Origin: Clostridiales bacterium
GTDB taxonomy: Bacteria > Bacillota > Clostridia > Saccharofermentanales > Saccharofermentanaceae
Direction: 5' to 3'
NCBI GenBank assembly: GCA_017511005.1
Contig: JAFWLP010000028.1
Coordinates: forward strand, 25,358-89,357
DNA length: 64,000 nucleotides
Position 1 is the stretch's first letter; every line of letters begins with the position of its first letter. Below, piece after piece: positions 46,301 to 55,443 of this stretch. Made by a program: the position numbers and the translations under genes. The notes beneath the pieces were generated by a model that did not search any database, was not told the DNA's origin, and was given only the letters and a program-made list of their open reading frames with translations.

Positions 46301-47214
46301 GTTATCCCGTCCCTTTTCGCGACAAGGTTCATGAAATAACCTTCCAGGCTCTCGTTATTCTCGGTAATGCTTATGACTTCAACATTTGCCTCATTTGCAA
46401 GTCCCACTATCCTGCTGGCAGTAATGTCGGAAAAGATATCGAGGCTCTCGTCATCTTCAACCTTGTATTCGATCTCCTCACGGTCAAAGACCGGGCAGAG
46501 CAATTCAGTGGAAGACACCTTAAGCCTTGAGGCTTTGCGGACTTTACCCATCAGTTCCCTGCTGCTCAGGGTCTGTAATATCTCACCTTTCTCGATGAAT
46601 GCATAATGAGTCGCGAGCTTTGACAATTCCTCAAGGATATGGCTCGAGATAAGGATGGTCGTATGTCTCTCATGATTGATCCTCAATAAGATCTCACGCA
46701 TCTGGATGATTCCCTGCGGATCAAGGCCGTTGATCGGTTCATCAAGGATCAGGATATCCGGCTTCCCGCAGAGCGCGACGGCTATTCCGAGACGCTGTCT
46801 CATACCGAGCGAGAACTTGCCCGCTTTCTTCTTGCCCGTTCCCTGAAGATCGACGAGTTCCAGCAGCTCCGGAATGCTCTCGAAAGATGTCATTCCAAGA
46901 TTAATATACTGAAGCTTGACATTGTCATAGGCTGACAGATTGCGGTAGATCGCCGGACTGTCGATAATGGAGCCCATCCTTCTGCGGACACTTAAGATCT
47001 TCCTGTCGTTACTTGAGACACCGCCAATACTGTATGTGCCTGAAGTCGGTTCGGCAAGACCCGTGATTATCCTCATCATGGTGGTCTTTCCCGCACCGTT
47101 TCTTCCGACGAGACCGAATATCGAACCATTAGGTATATCAAGATCAACATTTTTCAGGACATGGAACTTTCCATAGTCCTTACACAGTCCATTTATAGAA
47201 AGCACATTATCCAT
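46297..47214 (-). CDS. ABC exporter ATPase, BcrA-like
   Basis: A 305-residue ABC ATPase. Walker A is GRNGAGKTTMM, signature FSLGMRQRLGIA, Walker B ILILDEPINGLDP, H-loop SSHILEEL. The C-terminal 80 residues match the BcrA extension (LQTLSSRELMGKVRKA). It starts at the base after the response-regulator stop region and is first of the ABC set, so the regulator, ATPase, permeases and kinase are one operon. Confidence 0.9.
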   Translation of the reverse strand: MDNVLSINGLCKDYGKFHVLKNVDLDIPNGSIFGLVGRNGAGKTTMMRIITGLAEPTSGTYSIGGVSSNDRKILSVRRRMGSIIDSPAIYRNLSAYDNVKLQYINLGMTSFESIPELLELVDLQGTGKKKAGKFSLGMRQRLGIAVALCGKPDILILDEPINGLDPQGIIQMREILLRINHERHTTILISSHILEELSKLATHYAFIEKGEILQTLSSRELMGKVRKASRLKVSSTELLCPVFDREEIEYKVEDDESLDIFSDITASRIVGLANEANVEVISITENNESLEGYFMNLVAKRDGIT

Positions 47215-47883
47215 TTATGAATCTCCTTTTAGCTTGAATCCTATTCCCCACACCGCTTCTATGAATTCCGTGTCAGTAATGTCTTTTATCTTCTTTCTAA
47301 GATTACTTATATGTACTTTCACAGAGCTTTCAGTACAGTCAGGAGTATCAGTCCTTATAAGATCAAGCAGTTCCGACTTTGAGATTACGCGTCCGCCGCT
47401 CGTTGCGAGCATCTTCAATATCGCGTATTCTGTCCTTGTAAGCTTTAATTCCTTGCCTTCTACTGTGACCTCACGTTTATCAGTATCTATGACCATCTCT
47501 CCGCAGGTGATCCTGGCGCCCGGTTTCCCGGCTCCCGCAGTCCTGAGCGCGGCACCGACTCTTGCCTTGAGTTCCTTGATGTCAAAGGGCTTGGTTATAT
47601 AGTCGACACATCCGCCGGAAAGCAGTGATACTTTATCGTCAACGGAAGACTTCGCACTTACGGCTATTACGGGGATCTGTCTGGGAATATGTGTAAGGAG
47701 TTCCTCCCCCGTCAGTCCCGGAAGCATGAGATCCATGAGTATGAGGTCCGGATTTTTGGCGAGCATCAGGCGGCCTTCGGTGCCTGTCAATGCACGAAAG
47801 ACTTCCATGCCGTCCTTCTCGAGTTCCCTCTGAAGCACTGCACCGATATCTTCATCATCTTCAACGATCAATATCCTGCTCAT
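47215..47883 (-). CDS. Response regulator, OmpR/PhoB family
   Basis: A 222-residue two-component regulator. Receiver domain residues 1-115 with phospho-acceptor Asp51 (LILMDLMLPGLTG), Thr/Ser and Lys of the switch (PVIAVSAKSS, YITKPFD). Winged-helix DNA-binding domain residues 125-220 (LTRTEYAILKMLATSGGRVIS, VKVHISNLRKKI). It should control the ABC exporter genes behind it. The message is probably leaderless: the promoter ends 6 bases before the ATG and there is no ribosome site. Confidence 0.92.
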   Translation of the reverse strand: MSRILIVEDDEDIGAVLQRELEKDGMEVFRALTGTEGRLMLAKNPDLILMDLMLPGLTGEELLTHIPRQIPVIAVSAKSSVDDKVSLLSGGCVDYITKPFDIKELKARVGAALRTAGAGKPGARITCGEMVIDTDKREVTVEGKELKLTRTEYAILKMLATSGGRVISKSELLDLIRTDTPDCTESSVKVHISNLRKKIKDITDTEFIEAVWGIGFKLKGDS

Positions 47884-47889
47884 GAGAAA

Positions 47890-47918
47890 ATCTTATTTCT
47901 ATTCCCTTTTCAAATCAA
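47890..47918 (-). promoter_or_regulatory. Promoter of the response-regulator operon
   Basis: Read on the - strand: TTGATT, 17-base spacer, TAAGAT, then 6 bases to the ATG. Transcription would begin at or beside the start codon. It faces a second possible promoter for the lipoprotein gene on the + strand. Confidence 0.6.
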
Positions 47919-47972
47919 GCAGAGCTGATAAATGTTACCTGATTCTTAACTCTTTTATCACCGTTATTGGTT

Positions 47973-47984
47973 TACAATAAACTC
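47973..47984 (+). promoter_or_regulatory. Probable -10 element directly before the lipoprotein start
   Basis: TACAAT at 47973-47978 lies 6 bases before the ATG at 47985, with no ribosome site between. No good -35 is seen at 16-18 bases. It may give a leaderless message. Confidence 0.4.
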
Positions 47985-50297
47985 ATGAAAAAAGGAACTG
48001 CTACAAAGCTTATTTCATTATCACTGGTGCTGGCATTCGCCACATCAGCTGCATCCTGCTCTTCCAGGAAAAGAGAGTACAGAACAATAAAGGATACTGA
48101 TACATGGTATGAGTGTTCCTCTTTTGAAGTCTCAGACCTCTACCCTGCGGAAGATTACGAATACTGTTATTTCGAGACAGTCGGAGCAAACGAAGACAAT
48201 ATCTATGTTATGGCTGAAGCAGTAAAACATTTCGACGGTGACATAAGCAAAATGACCGACGAAGACTATATCAGTCTTTATGAACAATCGATACTGGAGT
48301 TTTCATACGACGGCGTTGTTACGGACCGTACGGACTTTGATCCGGTCGCGGGCGACGGCATCTACAAGGCAATTCAGAAAGCATGGTTATTCAACGGCGA
48401 GCTCAACATACTTGAACAGGTATTTGATTCCAAACTCTCGATCAATGCCTATTACCTGAACGGAAAAGCACTCACGATCCCCGATGTCTATAATTACTAT
48501 GATAATCAGATATTTATTGAAGACATATATACTTCTGACGGCTATACGCTTTATAAGCTGTATGTCAATTCATGGATAGAGACTTTTGCCCTTGTCAGGC
48601 CTGACGGCTCTTTTGAAGAGCTCTATCTGGACAATTACATCAACGGATTTGTCGAAGGCTCAGGCAGTTTCATTCCGACAGATGACGGTAAGGTAATGCT
48701 CCCTGTATATCTCAACACCGGAGAGGATATCTTTGTATCGGTTGATCCTTCAACAGGAGAAATAGAAGAACTGAAAGGCTTATACGGCACTTCGGGATAC
48801 TGGCTGGAATACGCGTCCGGCAAAACGGTTGCGCGAGATTACAACGGTTTCAGTTTCGTTGACAATTCAACAGGCGAACTCACGCCGATATGCGATTATA
48901 TCGATATTGATGCGCTTGTCTGTGATGTCGGTGAAGCACAGCTCCTTTATGTTTCCGATGACGGAAGCGAGATGATACTTGGATATGAATCATATGAACG
49001 GTACAGCAGTTCAACCGGATACAGGATCATGCGCCTTACCCGCGCCGATTCCAATCCAAACGCGGGAAAAACCGAACTCATAATCTCCACCAACAATGAG
49101 TTCACACCTGAACGCTCGGATTTCTTTGCTCTTCAGCAATTCAACAAAAGCAACGGTTCCTTCTTTCTGAAATATGTTCTTCCAGTGGAAGAAAACGGCA
49201 CATACAAGGAAGTTGATGCTGACATCTATCTTACCTATGATCCCGCTCAGGAACCGTCTGACAAAAACAAATACATCGATCTGGCACCATATCTTGATCT
49301 GAATGACGGATCTTATAAGGAAGAGTATTTCGGAAATGCCATTGATGCGGCAAAGAGCGGTGACGCGATATACCGTGTTCCTCTTGACATATCGGCATCC
49401 GGAATAATCACTGCTTCATCAAACGTTCCACAGGGACAAAACGGATTCACTTTTGATTCCTATGTAAGATTCGTTGATGAAGTATGCAACGGCACGGATC
49501 CCATGAGCAAGACGCCGGGTTATAAGCTTGGCAAAGCGGAATATTTCACCAAACTCTTCATGAACATGAGCGAGGTCTTTATCTATGACGGCAAGGTGCA
49601 TCTTAACGGGGACGAATTCCGTGAACTGGTGCTTTTCGTTGAAGAATACGGAAGCGAAGAAGACATGTCGGAAAATGACGTATACAAAACGGCTCTTACC
49701 GAGCACAGTGAAGCCGTACAGGAGACCATAGACGCCATCGACAGCAGAAATGCCTCACTTGACGGCAGGACAGGAGCCGTATACGGGGATCTTTCCTCTT
49801 TCTATGATTATATCGACTGTTACATCAGATACGGTGACGGTCTGGGTATTTACGGTCTTCCCTCCTTTGACGGCAGAGGTCCGCAAACCATCTCTCACGA
49901 ATTCGTGAGCGTGTCGGTCAACACATCATATCCGGATGCCTGCACGGAGTTCGCGAAGCTTCTGCTCTCCTACGACATCCAGAAGACGATGTACGGGAAT
50001 CCGGTAAACCGCGCAGCTCTCAGAACCATCGCCGAAGAACAGTTAAACATGTATAATGCCGAGATAGATCTTGAGAAGAAATACGGCATATACAACGCAA
50101 GAAACGTACCGCAGGAATCGATCGGCAAATACATTGACATACTGTCTTCATCATACGCCGGTATCAATGCAGGCGGAGCCATCGAACAGATCCTGCGTGA
50201 AGAATCATCATCCTATTTTGCAGGAGAAAAATCACTCGACGACGTCATTACCGTCATGCAGAAACGCATTCAGACCGTTCTGAACGAGACAGCGTAA
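47985..50297 (+). CDS. Large lipoprotein, solute-binding protein-like C-terminus
   Basis: A 770-residue exported lipoprotein (signal ISLSLVLAFATSAASC, Cys near residue 24). Residues about 50-360 are Tyr/Asp-rich beta strands with repeating 'DGS..YLY' turns that look like a beta-propeller. From about residue 390 the sequence resembles extracellular solute-binding proteins (VRFVDEVCNGTDPM, NMSEVFIYDGKVHLNGDE, YPDACTEFAKLLLSYDIQ). I infer a propeller fused to a binding-protein fold; a function in ligand sensing or capture beside the ABC/two-component operon is plausible. No permease accompanies it. Confidence 0.75.
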   Translation: MKKGTATKLISLSLVLAFATSAASCSSRKREYRTIKDTDTWYECSSFEVSDLYPAEDYEYCYFETVGANEDNIYVMAEAVKHFDGDISKMTDEDYISLYEQSILEFSYDGVVTDRTDFDPVAGDGIYKAIQKAWLFNGELNILEQVFDSKLSINAYYLNGKALTIPDVYNYYDNQIFIEDIYTSDGYTLYKLYVNSWIETFALVRPDGSFEELYLDNYINGFVEGSGSFIPTDDGKVMLPVYLNTGEDIFVSVDPSTGEIEELKGLYGTSGYWLEYASGKTVARDYNGFSFVDNSTGELTPICDYIDIDALVCDVGEAQLLYVSDDGSEMILGYESYERYSSSTGYRIMRLTRADSNPNAGKTELIISTNNEFTPERSDFFALQQFNKSNGSFFLKYVLPVEENGTYKEVDADIYLTYDPAQEPSDKNKYIDLAPYLDLNDGSYKEEYFGNAIDAAKSGDAIYRVPLDISASGIITASSNVPQGQNGFTFDSYVRFVDEVCNGTDPMSKTPGYKLGKAEYFTKLFMNMSEVFIYDGKVHLNGDEFRELVLFVEEYGSEEDMSENDVYKTALTEHSEAVQETIDAIDSRNASLDGRTGAVYGDLSSFYDYIDCYIRYGDGLGIYGLPSFDGRGPQTISHEFVSVSVNTSYPDACTEFAKLLLSYDIQKTMYGNPVNRAALRTIAEEQLNMYNAEIDLEKKYGIYNARNVPQESIGKYIDILSSSYAGINAGGAIEQILREESSSYFAGEKSLDDVITVMQKRIQTVLNETA

Positions 50298-50322
50298 CCG
50301 GGATGGAAAATGTTTTGAATCT

Positions 50323-51480
50323 CTATGTCTGAGGTCTTGATTTCCTGACCGCTCTGATGATCTTGTCAAAAACCAACTTTATTAACAGTGAACCGGCAAC
50401 ACCCAGAATCAAATATATAAACTTAAACAGCGGATACCGGTCCCAAATATAGTATGGCATCGATCTGAGAGAACCGATGTCAAAGCCCGGTAATTTGTGA
50501 ATATTGTTGTTGATGAATAACAGAACGCAATTGATCAGATTAAAACACAACAGATGGAATCCCATAATGTAATAAGTGTTTTCGGAAATATAGTTAACGA
50601 CTCTATTCTCATAAAACACTTTTCCCAGAACTTCAACTAACGTTATCCAAAACAGGATGCCTATAACTGAAGATATCAAAGGAGTGACGTAATACGGACT
50701 GGAGAAACCCAACAGGGCATACAGACCACCGAATTCGATGTCTCCGGGATCCGGAAGGATCTTCATCCTGGCAACATTTAATGCGATCAATGCCATCAGC
50801 ATGATGATCTTCCATCCGATCCTGATATCGTTTGTCTTTGGTTCTATTTTTTCTCTGTAAATACCGCCTAATTCCATAAACGGCAACAAGAAGACAGTTT
50901 TCATCGGAAGCAGCAAAAGAAAGAATACCTGGCTGTCCTTAAATGTCTTGGCACTCCATACAACCAGTATATTAAGCAGGCAGAAAACGGATAGAGCAAC
51001 AATACTGTTCCATTTGCTTCCAATGAGTTTTTTCAGGACAGCATAGACCAGCGTAACCCCAAAGAAAGCGATCACGTACCACATCGGACTCATAAGCAGC
51101 ACAGGATAACCGACTGTAATGACATTTACGAACGGGATTAATAAAGTCTCCTGAGTAACCGGCTGCAATGATCCGTATTTGCAACTATTTATGGCCCACT
51201 CAAGCCAGAACATAAGAATGCTTATTACAAGATATGGCAAAAGAAGTTTTTTCGCTTTTCTCTTCAAATAACCTTTAAGATCAGTTCTGTCATCAACCTT
51301 GTTAAAATACCCGGAAATGAAAATGAATAAAGGTATGAAGAAAGATTCATAAGGGATTACAAAATTCAACAGATTAAGCGCAAAATCGCAATGGAGATCC
51401 ACTACCATAATGATTCCTATAACAGACAAAAGCATAAATTTCTTATTGCTTTTTCTGTCTGTAATAGAATCCGCCTTCAT
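50323..51480 (-). CDS. Acyltransferase family 3 membrane protein
   Basis: A 385-residue membrane acyltransferase (acyltransferase_3/OafA-like) with about ten segments. The family opening is visible as LLSVIGIIMVVDLHCDF then FFIPLFIFISGYF. Such enzymes add O-acyl groups to surface sugars or peptidoglycan. The His that normally follows in segment one (LH in VVDLH) is present. The start is the ATG with GGAGG eight bases upstream; a TATAAT on the - strand at 51510-51515 is a possible -10. Confidence 0.8.
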   Translation of the reverse strand: MKADSITDRKSNKKFMLLSVIGIIMVVDLHCDFALNLLNFVIPYESFFIPLFIFISGYFNKVDDRTDLKGYLKRKAKKLLLPYLVISILMFWLEWAINSCKYGSLQPVTQETLLIPFVNVITVGYPVLLMSPMWYVIAFFGVTLVYAVLKKLIGSKWNSIVALSVFCLLNILVVWSAKTFKDSQVFFLLLLPMKTVFLLPFMELGGIYREKIEPKTNDIRIGWKIIMLMALIALNVARMKILPDPGDIEFGGLYALLGFSSPYYVTPLISSVIGILFWITLVEVLGKVFYENRVVNYISENTYYIMGFHLLCFNLINCVLLFINNNIHKLPGFDIGSLRSMPYYIWDRYPLFKFIYLILGVAGSLLIKLVFDKIIRAVRKSRPQT

Positions 51481-51547
51481 TCGCAAAACCTCCGTGCAGC
51501 CCGCTTTTTATTATACATAACTATTCGCTTTCAAGGATAATGACGAT

Positions 51548-51580
51548 AAAAAAGGCTGTCCCGGAAAACCGGAACAGCCC
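51548..51580 (-). terminator. Rho-independent terminator of the Thr/Glu-rich lipoprotein
   Basis: An 11-bp stem (GGCTGTCCCGG / CCGGAACAGCC, one mismatch) with an AAAA loop and T run on the - strand, placed about 33 bases past the stop codon. Confidence 0.85.
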
Positions 51581-51612
51581 CTGGCCAAAAAAGTTATAGA
51601 GTCAACTAAAGT

Positions 51613-52686
51613 TTAAGCTGCAGGAACCTCATAAACTACGTCGATGAAGACATCCTGAGTCATGAAATCCCTGAATACGATCTCGATCGGGCTGTCAGAA
51701 CGGAGCTTATAGTATGCAGTATATGTGATGGTATCACCGTCTTCGATCTTCTCATACTGAGGAAGATCTGCCTGTGTCTTTCCTGCATCCTCAGAGTCCT
51801 TAGGTGAACCTGTGGTGTTCAGGGAAATACCATCCTGGAATACATAGCAGCTGCCGGAAGCAACCATGAATGCATTGTCTTCCTTGCCGCTTGTATTTGT
51901 CCATGTATAAGAAATACCGATAACCTTGTGATCAACGATATTGCTGTCACGGTCAAGATCAGTTCCCTTGAATACGCCGGTAACGTCATTTACCTTGATG
52001 GAGAACTTACCGCTGGGTGAATCACCTTCTGTGAGTCCGCCGGGGCCGAATGCGGGATTCGAAACCTTTGCAACCTCAAAATCCTCGTGACGGATGTCAG
52101 GCATCTCCCACTTGGGATCTACATCAAAGTACTGGGTATTGTTGCTGTCAGAACCGATACCAATTGTTACTACATCGGTATTGCCCTTGATCGTCGAGAA
52201 CTCAGCCATGCCGCGGAGAGTTGTTCCCTTCTGGAGATAGAGCCAGATATTGTCGTTGAAATCCATGTTGTTAAACGTGGAATTGGAAGACGGACTGAAC
52301 TTCTGCTCTTCGCCATTCTGCGTTGCAGACCAGTAAATTGCATTGACCTTTGTGAATCTGTCGCTTAAAGAAGTAAAGTCATAGTAGACATTGAGAATGT
52401 CATACTCGTACTTGTCACCTGTGTCGAAGTACTCATAACCTACTACCTGAAGCTCAAAATCACCGTCAAAAACAAACTTCTCAGGCAATGTGAACTGTGA
52501 AGCATCCTCTGTAGCCTCCGCAGTTGTCTCTGCAGCAGTCGTCTCAGCGGCAGTTGTCTCGCTGGCTTTTGTTTCTTCTGCTTCTGTTGTGGTCTCCTCT
52601 GTCTTGCTGCATGCCGTGAATGATGTTGCCATCAATGCTGCAGTCATGCCTGCGCAGAGGATTCTTGTGATCTTACTCGTTTTCAT
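51613..52686 (-). CDS. Lipoprotein with Thr/Glu linker, DUF5067-like
   Basis: A 357-residue lipoprotein: signal peptide, lipobox FTAC (Cys near residue 27), then a flexible TTAE/ETTA repeat linker (about 30-62) that spans the cell wall, then two similar beta domains (about 65-200 and 205-355) with patterns like DUF5067 (YDILNVYYDFTS, VIGISYTWTNTSGKED). These domains are found on many Firmicute lipoproteins and have no known activity. AAGGAGGGG is seven bases before the ATG. A good promoter and terminator bracket it, so it is monocistronic and probably well expressed. Confidence 0.8.
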   Translation of the reverse strand: MKTSKITRILCAGMTAALMATSFTACSKTEETTTEAEETKASETTAAETTAAETTAEATEDASQFTLPEKFVFDGDFELQVVGYEYFDTGDKYEYDILNVYYDFTSLSDRFTKVNAIYWSATQNGEEQKFSPSSNSTFNNMDFNDNIWLYLQKGTTLRGMAEFSTIKGNTDVVTIGIGSDSNNTQYFDVDPKWEMPDIRHEDFEVAKVSNPAFGPGGLTEGDSPSGKFSIKVNDVTGVFKGTDLDRDSNIVDHKVIGISYTWTNTSGKEDNAFMVASGSCYVFQDGISLNTTGSPKDSEDAGKTQADLPQYEKIEDGDTITYTAYYKLRSDSPIEIVFRDFMTQDVFIDVVYEVPAA

Positions 52687-52745
52687 ATGATCCCCTCCTT
52701 TATTCCGAGTTGATTTAATTCTATCGCTGTGCAAGTGCATAAAAA

Positions 52746-52774
52746 ATAATATGCGAATTGATTAAATTAACCAA
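52746..52774 (-). promoter_or_regulatory. Promoter of the Thr/Glu-rich lipoprotein
   Basis: On the - strand: TTGGTT, 17-base spacer, TATTAT. The transcript would start near 52739 with a leader of about 53 bases. Confidence 0.6.
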
Positions 52775-52855
52775 TTACATCAAATCGATTTAACAAAAAT
52801 CATTCAATTCCAACAATTGCATTTGAAAGCATTTTTCGCTGAAAACGCAAGAATA

Positions 52856-53860
52856 TCAGGCCTTTACGGACTTCCGCAGCTGAAATTCCTTCTTCAGTAT
52901 CACGAACAGGATGCCTGATAATACTGACAATGAAAAGACCACTAACGGATGCATATATTCATATGCACCCTGCGGGATCCCGAAAACATCTATTATCAGA
53001 CCGCTTATGAAGCAATGGATCACAAAAACGCATAATGAAACATCACGTGAATGCCGTGATATAAACGCCGGCCATTTGATCTTCGAACGGAGTGCCAGAA
53101 GGAATAAACCCGTAACAAGCGGAAAAGTTCCGATATAGAGCACCTGTTCATACAATGTCAGTGATTCCGCCACCGTGATGATAATACCGGCAATAAATAT
53201 CAGCCAGAGGACCGGATTGCTTAATCTGTCAATCTCTTTCATCTTCCGGCGGATCAGGATACCTGTCAGTATAAACGGCAGGCCCGTAAGGAGCCAGTTG
53301 CCCTGATAATACCAGTCAAGCTTAAACACACTGGTGCTTACCCAATTTGCGGCCAGGAGCAGCGGTATCAGGAAAAATGCCATGTTCAGCTTATTGAACC
53401 GCACAACAAGCCACAGTATAAGCATGTCGTAGATATACGCCAGCAGATACCACATGACCGGACAGATGAAATCAGTGCGGTTGAAAACGATGAGTTCGAA
53501 GACCGTCCCGGCATCGATCCTGGAACTGATCCAGAAAAATGCGCTGTCACCCTTGATAACTGATAGGACCGTGTCGAAAACAAAGTATAACAACAGAATA
53601 AATGCCGTCAGCTTCAGTGTTTTTGTAAGCGATCTCTTTATACGTGATACCGACTTCTCCCTGCTCCCGTAGGGATCAAGCAAAAAGAAACCGCTTATCA
53701 TAAAGAAATAAGGCACAGCGAATCTGCCCAATGCCAGAAACACGTATTTATAGCGTACCGAGAAGGCTATGTGGAACAGCATGACAAAAAAGGCTGCAAT
53801 TATCCTGACAACGTCAAGGGTGTCATAACGTTCAGTCTTTAAACCAGTCTCCCCAGTCAT
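52856..53860 (-). CDS. Acyltransferase family 3 membrane protein
   Basis: A 334-residue acyltransferase_3-type protein with about ten membrane segments. The opening YDTLDVVRIIAAFFVMLFH with its catalytic-type His, and FAVPYFFMISGFFLL, are the family's signature. It likely O-acylates a surface polymer or small molecule. GGAG lies about 10 bases before the ATG. It starts 30 bases after the OFA carrier stop, so both may share a transcript. Confidence 0.85.
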   Translation of the reverse strand: MTGETGLKTERYDTLDVVRIIAAFFVMLFHIAFSVRYKYVFLALGRFAVPYFFMISGFFLLDPYGSREKSVSRIKRSLTKTLKLTAFILLLYFVFDTVLSVIKGDSAFFWISSRIDAGTVFELIVFNRTDFICPVMWYLLAYIYDMLILWLVVRFNKLNMAFFLIPLLLAANWVSTSVFKLDWYYQGNWLLTGLPFILTGILIRRKMKEIDRLSNPVLWLIFIAGIIITVAESLTLYEQVLYIGTFPLVTGLFLLALRSKIKWPAFISRHSRDVSLCVFVIHCFISGLIIDVFGIPQGAYEYMHPLVVFSLSVLSGILFVILKKEFQLRKSVKA

Positions 53861-53890
53861 GAAGGATCATCTCCAAATACGGCAGTAGAT

Positions 53891-55087
53891 TCAGGCTTTT
53901 TTCGCCTTTACCATCGTGAAATAGATAACTCCGGCAACAGCGTACAGAGCCATCGCGGTAACGATGATCACCGTATAATTGTTGTTCGTGTTTGAGAGGA
54001 TGATCTCGGAAAGATTATTACCTGTTATTCCGGCCACAGCCCATGCTGAAAGCGAGAGACCGTGTATCTTCGATATGTTCTTCATTCCGAAGCGTGACTC
54101 AAGAAGCGCGGGCAGTGTCGAGAATCCGCCGCCGTATCCCAGATTGATCACCATCAGGAGCGCTATGATGACAAAGCCGTTGCTGATCAGGGCTGAAAGC
54201 CCGCAGAGCAGTACGCATGACAGGAATATTATCCCGTAAACTGTCGCACGGTCCTTCATCTTATCTGAGACAGTCGAATAACCGATACGTCCCAGAGCAT
54301 TGCAGACAGCTGTTATTGAAGGCACTATGCTGACGATCGTTGCAAGTATCGCTAGTCCTGCAAACTTCTCGTTGAGAAGCTGCTTCTCGTATGTAATGAG
54401 CATCAGACCGCAGTGAATATTGATATAAAAAATGAGCCATATTCCGATAAAGGTCTTGTCCCTGAACATGGACGTTACCTTGAAGCTGTCATTGACGGAC
54501 TTATCCTCGATCCAGCCCTCAGGCTTCTTAAGCAGGAAGTGACCTGCCATCATCATCACGAAATAGATGCCTCCGAGGATAAGGAACATCGGCGCGATAC
54601 CGAGCTTGTTCTGAAGCATCTCCATTATCGGGGTGGCGATCGCTTTTGCCAGACCGAATCCCATGATAGAGATGCCTGTAGCAAGACCTTTATTATCCTT
54701 GAACCAGAGCATAAGTGTCTTAACCGGTGTCAGATATCCTATGCCCAATCCTATGCCCATTATGCAGCCGTAGAACAGATATATGAGTATCAGTGCCAGA
54801 GGCCCCGTGAAGAAGCGGATCGTAATACCGGTTCCAACCATTCCGGCCGTAAAGCATATAGCTGATATCAGTGAAGATCTGTGAATGTTAAGCTCAACTA
54901 TCTTACCTGCAAAAGCAGCTGACATTCCGAGAAAAAAGATGGCAAAGCTGAATGCCCAGCCGACAGAGAAAGTGCTCATGCCGATCGCATTGGCGATCGA
55001 TTCCTTGAAAGTGCTCCAGCAATAGACCGTACCGATCGAACAGTGAATCAAAAGTGCCGGAATAGCCGCCCTGGTCCATTTATTCAT
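53891..55087 (-). CDS. OFA-family MFS transporter
   Basis: A 398-residue MFS carrier with 12 membrane segments of the oxalate/formate antiporter (OFA) family: HCSIGTVYCWSTFKESIA at the N-terminus, GCIMGIGLGIGYLTPVKTLMLWF and GLGYGGGFSTLPALL-like repeats (here NLGYGGGFSTLPALLESRFG). OFA members move small carboxylates; substrate unproven here. The ATG with AGAGGTG upstream was preferred to a GTG three codons earlier. Its upstream region holds a striking 64-bp repeated palindrome array. Confidence 0.87.
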   Translation of the reverse strand: MNKWTRAAIPALLIHCSIGTVYCWSTFKESIANAIGMSTFSVGWAFSFAIFFLGMSAAFAGKIVELNIHRSSLISAICFTAGMVGTGITIRFFTGPLALILIYLFYGCIMGIGLGIGYLTPVKTLMLWFKDNKGLATGISIMGFGLAKAIATPIMEMLQNKLGIAPMFLILGGIYFVMMMAGHFLLKKPEGWIEDKSVNDSFKVTSMFRDKTFIGIWLIFYINIHCGLMLITYEKQLLNEKFAGLAILATIVSIVPSITAVCNALGRIGYSTVSDKMKDRATVYGIIFLSCVLLCGLSALISNGFVIIALLMVINLGYGGGFSTLPALLESRFGMKNISKIHGLSLSAWAVAGITGNNLSEIILSNTNNNYTVIIVTAMALYAVAGVIYFTMVKAKKA

Positions 55088-55119
55088 AGTAATCACCTCT
55101 CAGGGAATCATATGAATAA

Positions 55120-55147
55120 AGTTTATCATTTAATCGGATAAAGTGAA
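55120..55147 (-). promoter_or_regulatory. Possible promoter of the OFA carrier
   Basis: On the - strand: TTCACT, 16-base spacer, TAAACT; 33 bases from the -10 to the ATG. The match is moderate. The palindrome array begins about 80 bases further upstream. Confidence 0.4.
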
Positions 55148-55227
55148 CTTATTTCTGTAACCTAAATAGCATGTTCCCGGTCTCTTGCCGTTTTGGGCAT
55201 CATTAAAGTATATCCGGTGCCGAAAGT

Positions 55228-55390
55228 ATAGTTTATGTACAGTACAGCTATACAATAACTATGAAAAAACAAACAATAGCGGCTGTTTTTCACAGTTTTT
55301 GTATAGTACAGCTATACAGTTACTGTGAAAAACAGGAGGATTGAGATCATTTGTTACAACAACTGTATAGCACTGCCGTACAAAAACTAT
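55228..55390. repeat. Three palindromes at exact 64-bp spacing
   Basis: Sites are centred at 55245, 55309 and 55373, each built as [G]TATAG-N5-CTATAC. Site 1 (55228-55262) has 15-bp arms with three mismatches around TACAG. Site 2 (55283-55335) has 24-bp arms with three mismatches around TACAG, running from CTGTTTTTCACAG to CTGTGAAAAACAG. Site 3 (about 55357-55390) is degenerate around CACTG. The sequence between centres also aligns in part, so the array is a diverged tandem repeat of 64 bp. Operators for a regulator of the carrier are the simplest reading. Confidence 0.75.
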
Positions 55391-55443
55391 ACAAAGGAAG
55401 TGTGAATCAATACACCCGGACACTTCAACAGCGCTTGCAGATA

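Larger units (their letters stand above)
55088..55443. other. 356-base non-coding region upstream of the OFA carrier
   Basis: No credible gene is seen. It holds a possible promoter for the carrier (55120-55147) and the palindrome array at 55228-55390. Short readings exist on the + strand but lack ribosome sites and family patterns. Confidence 0.6.
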
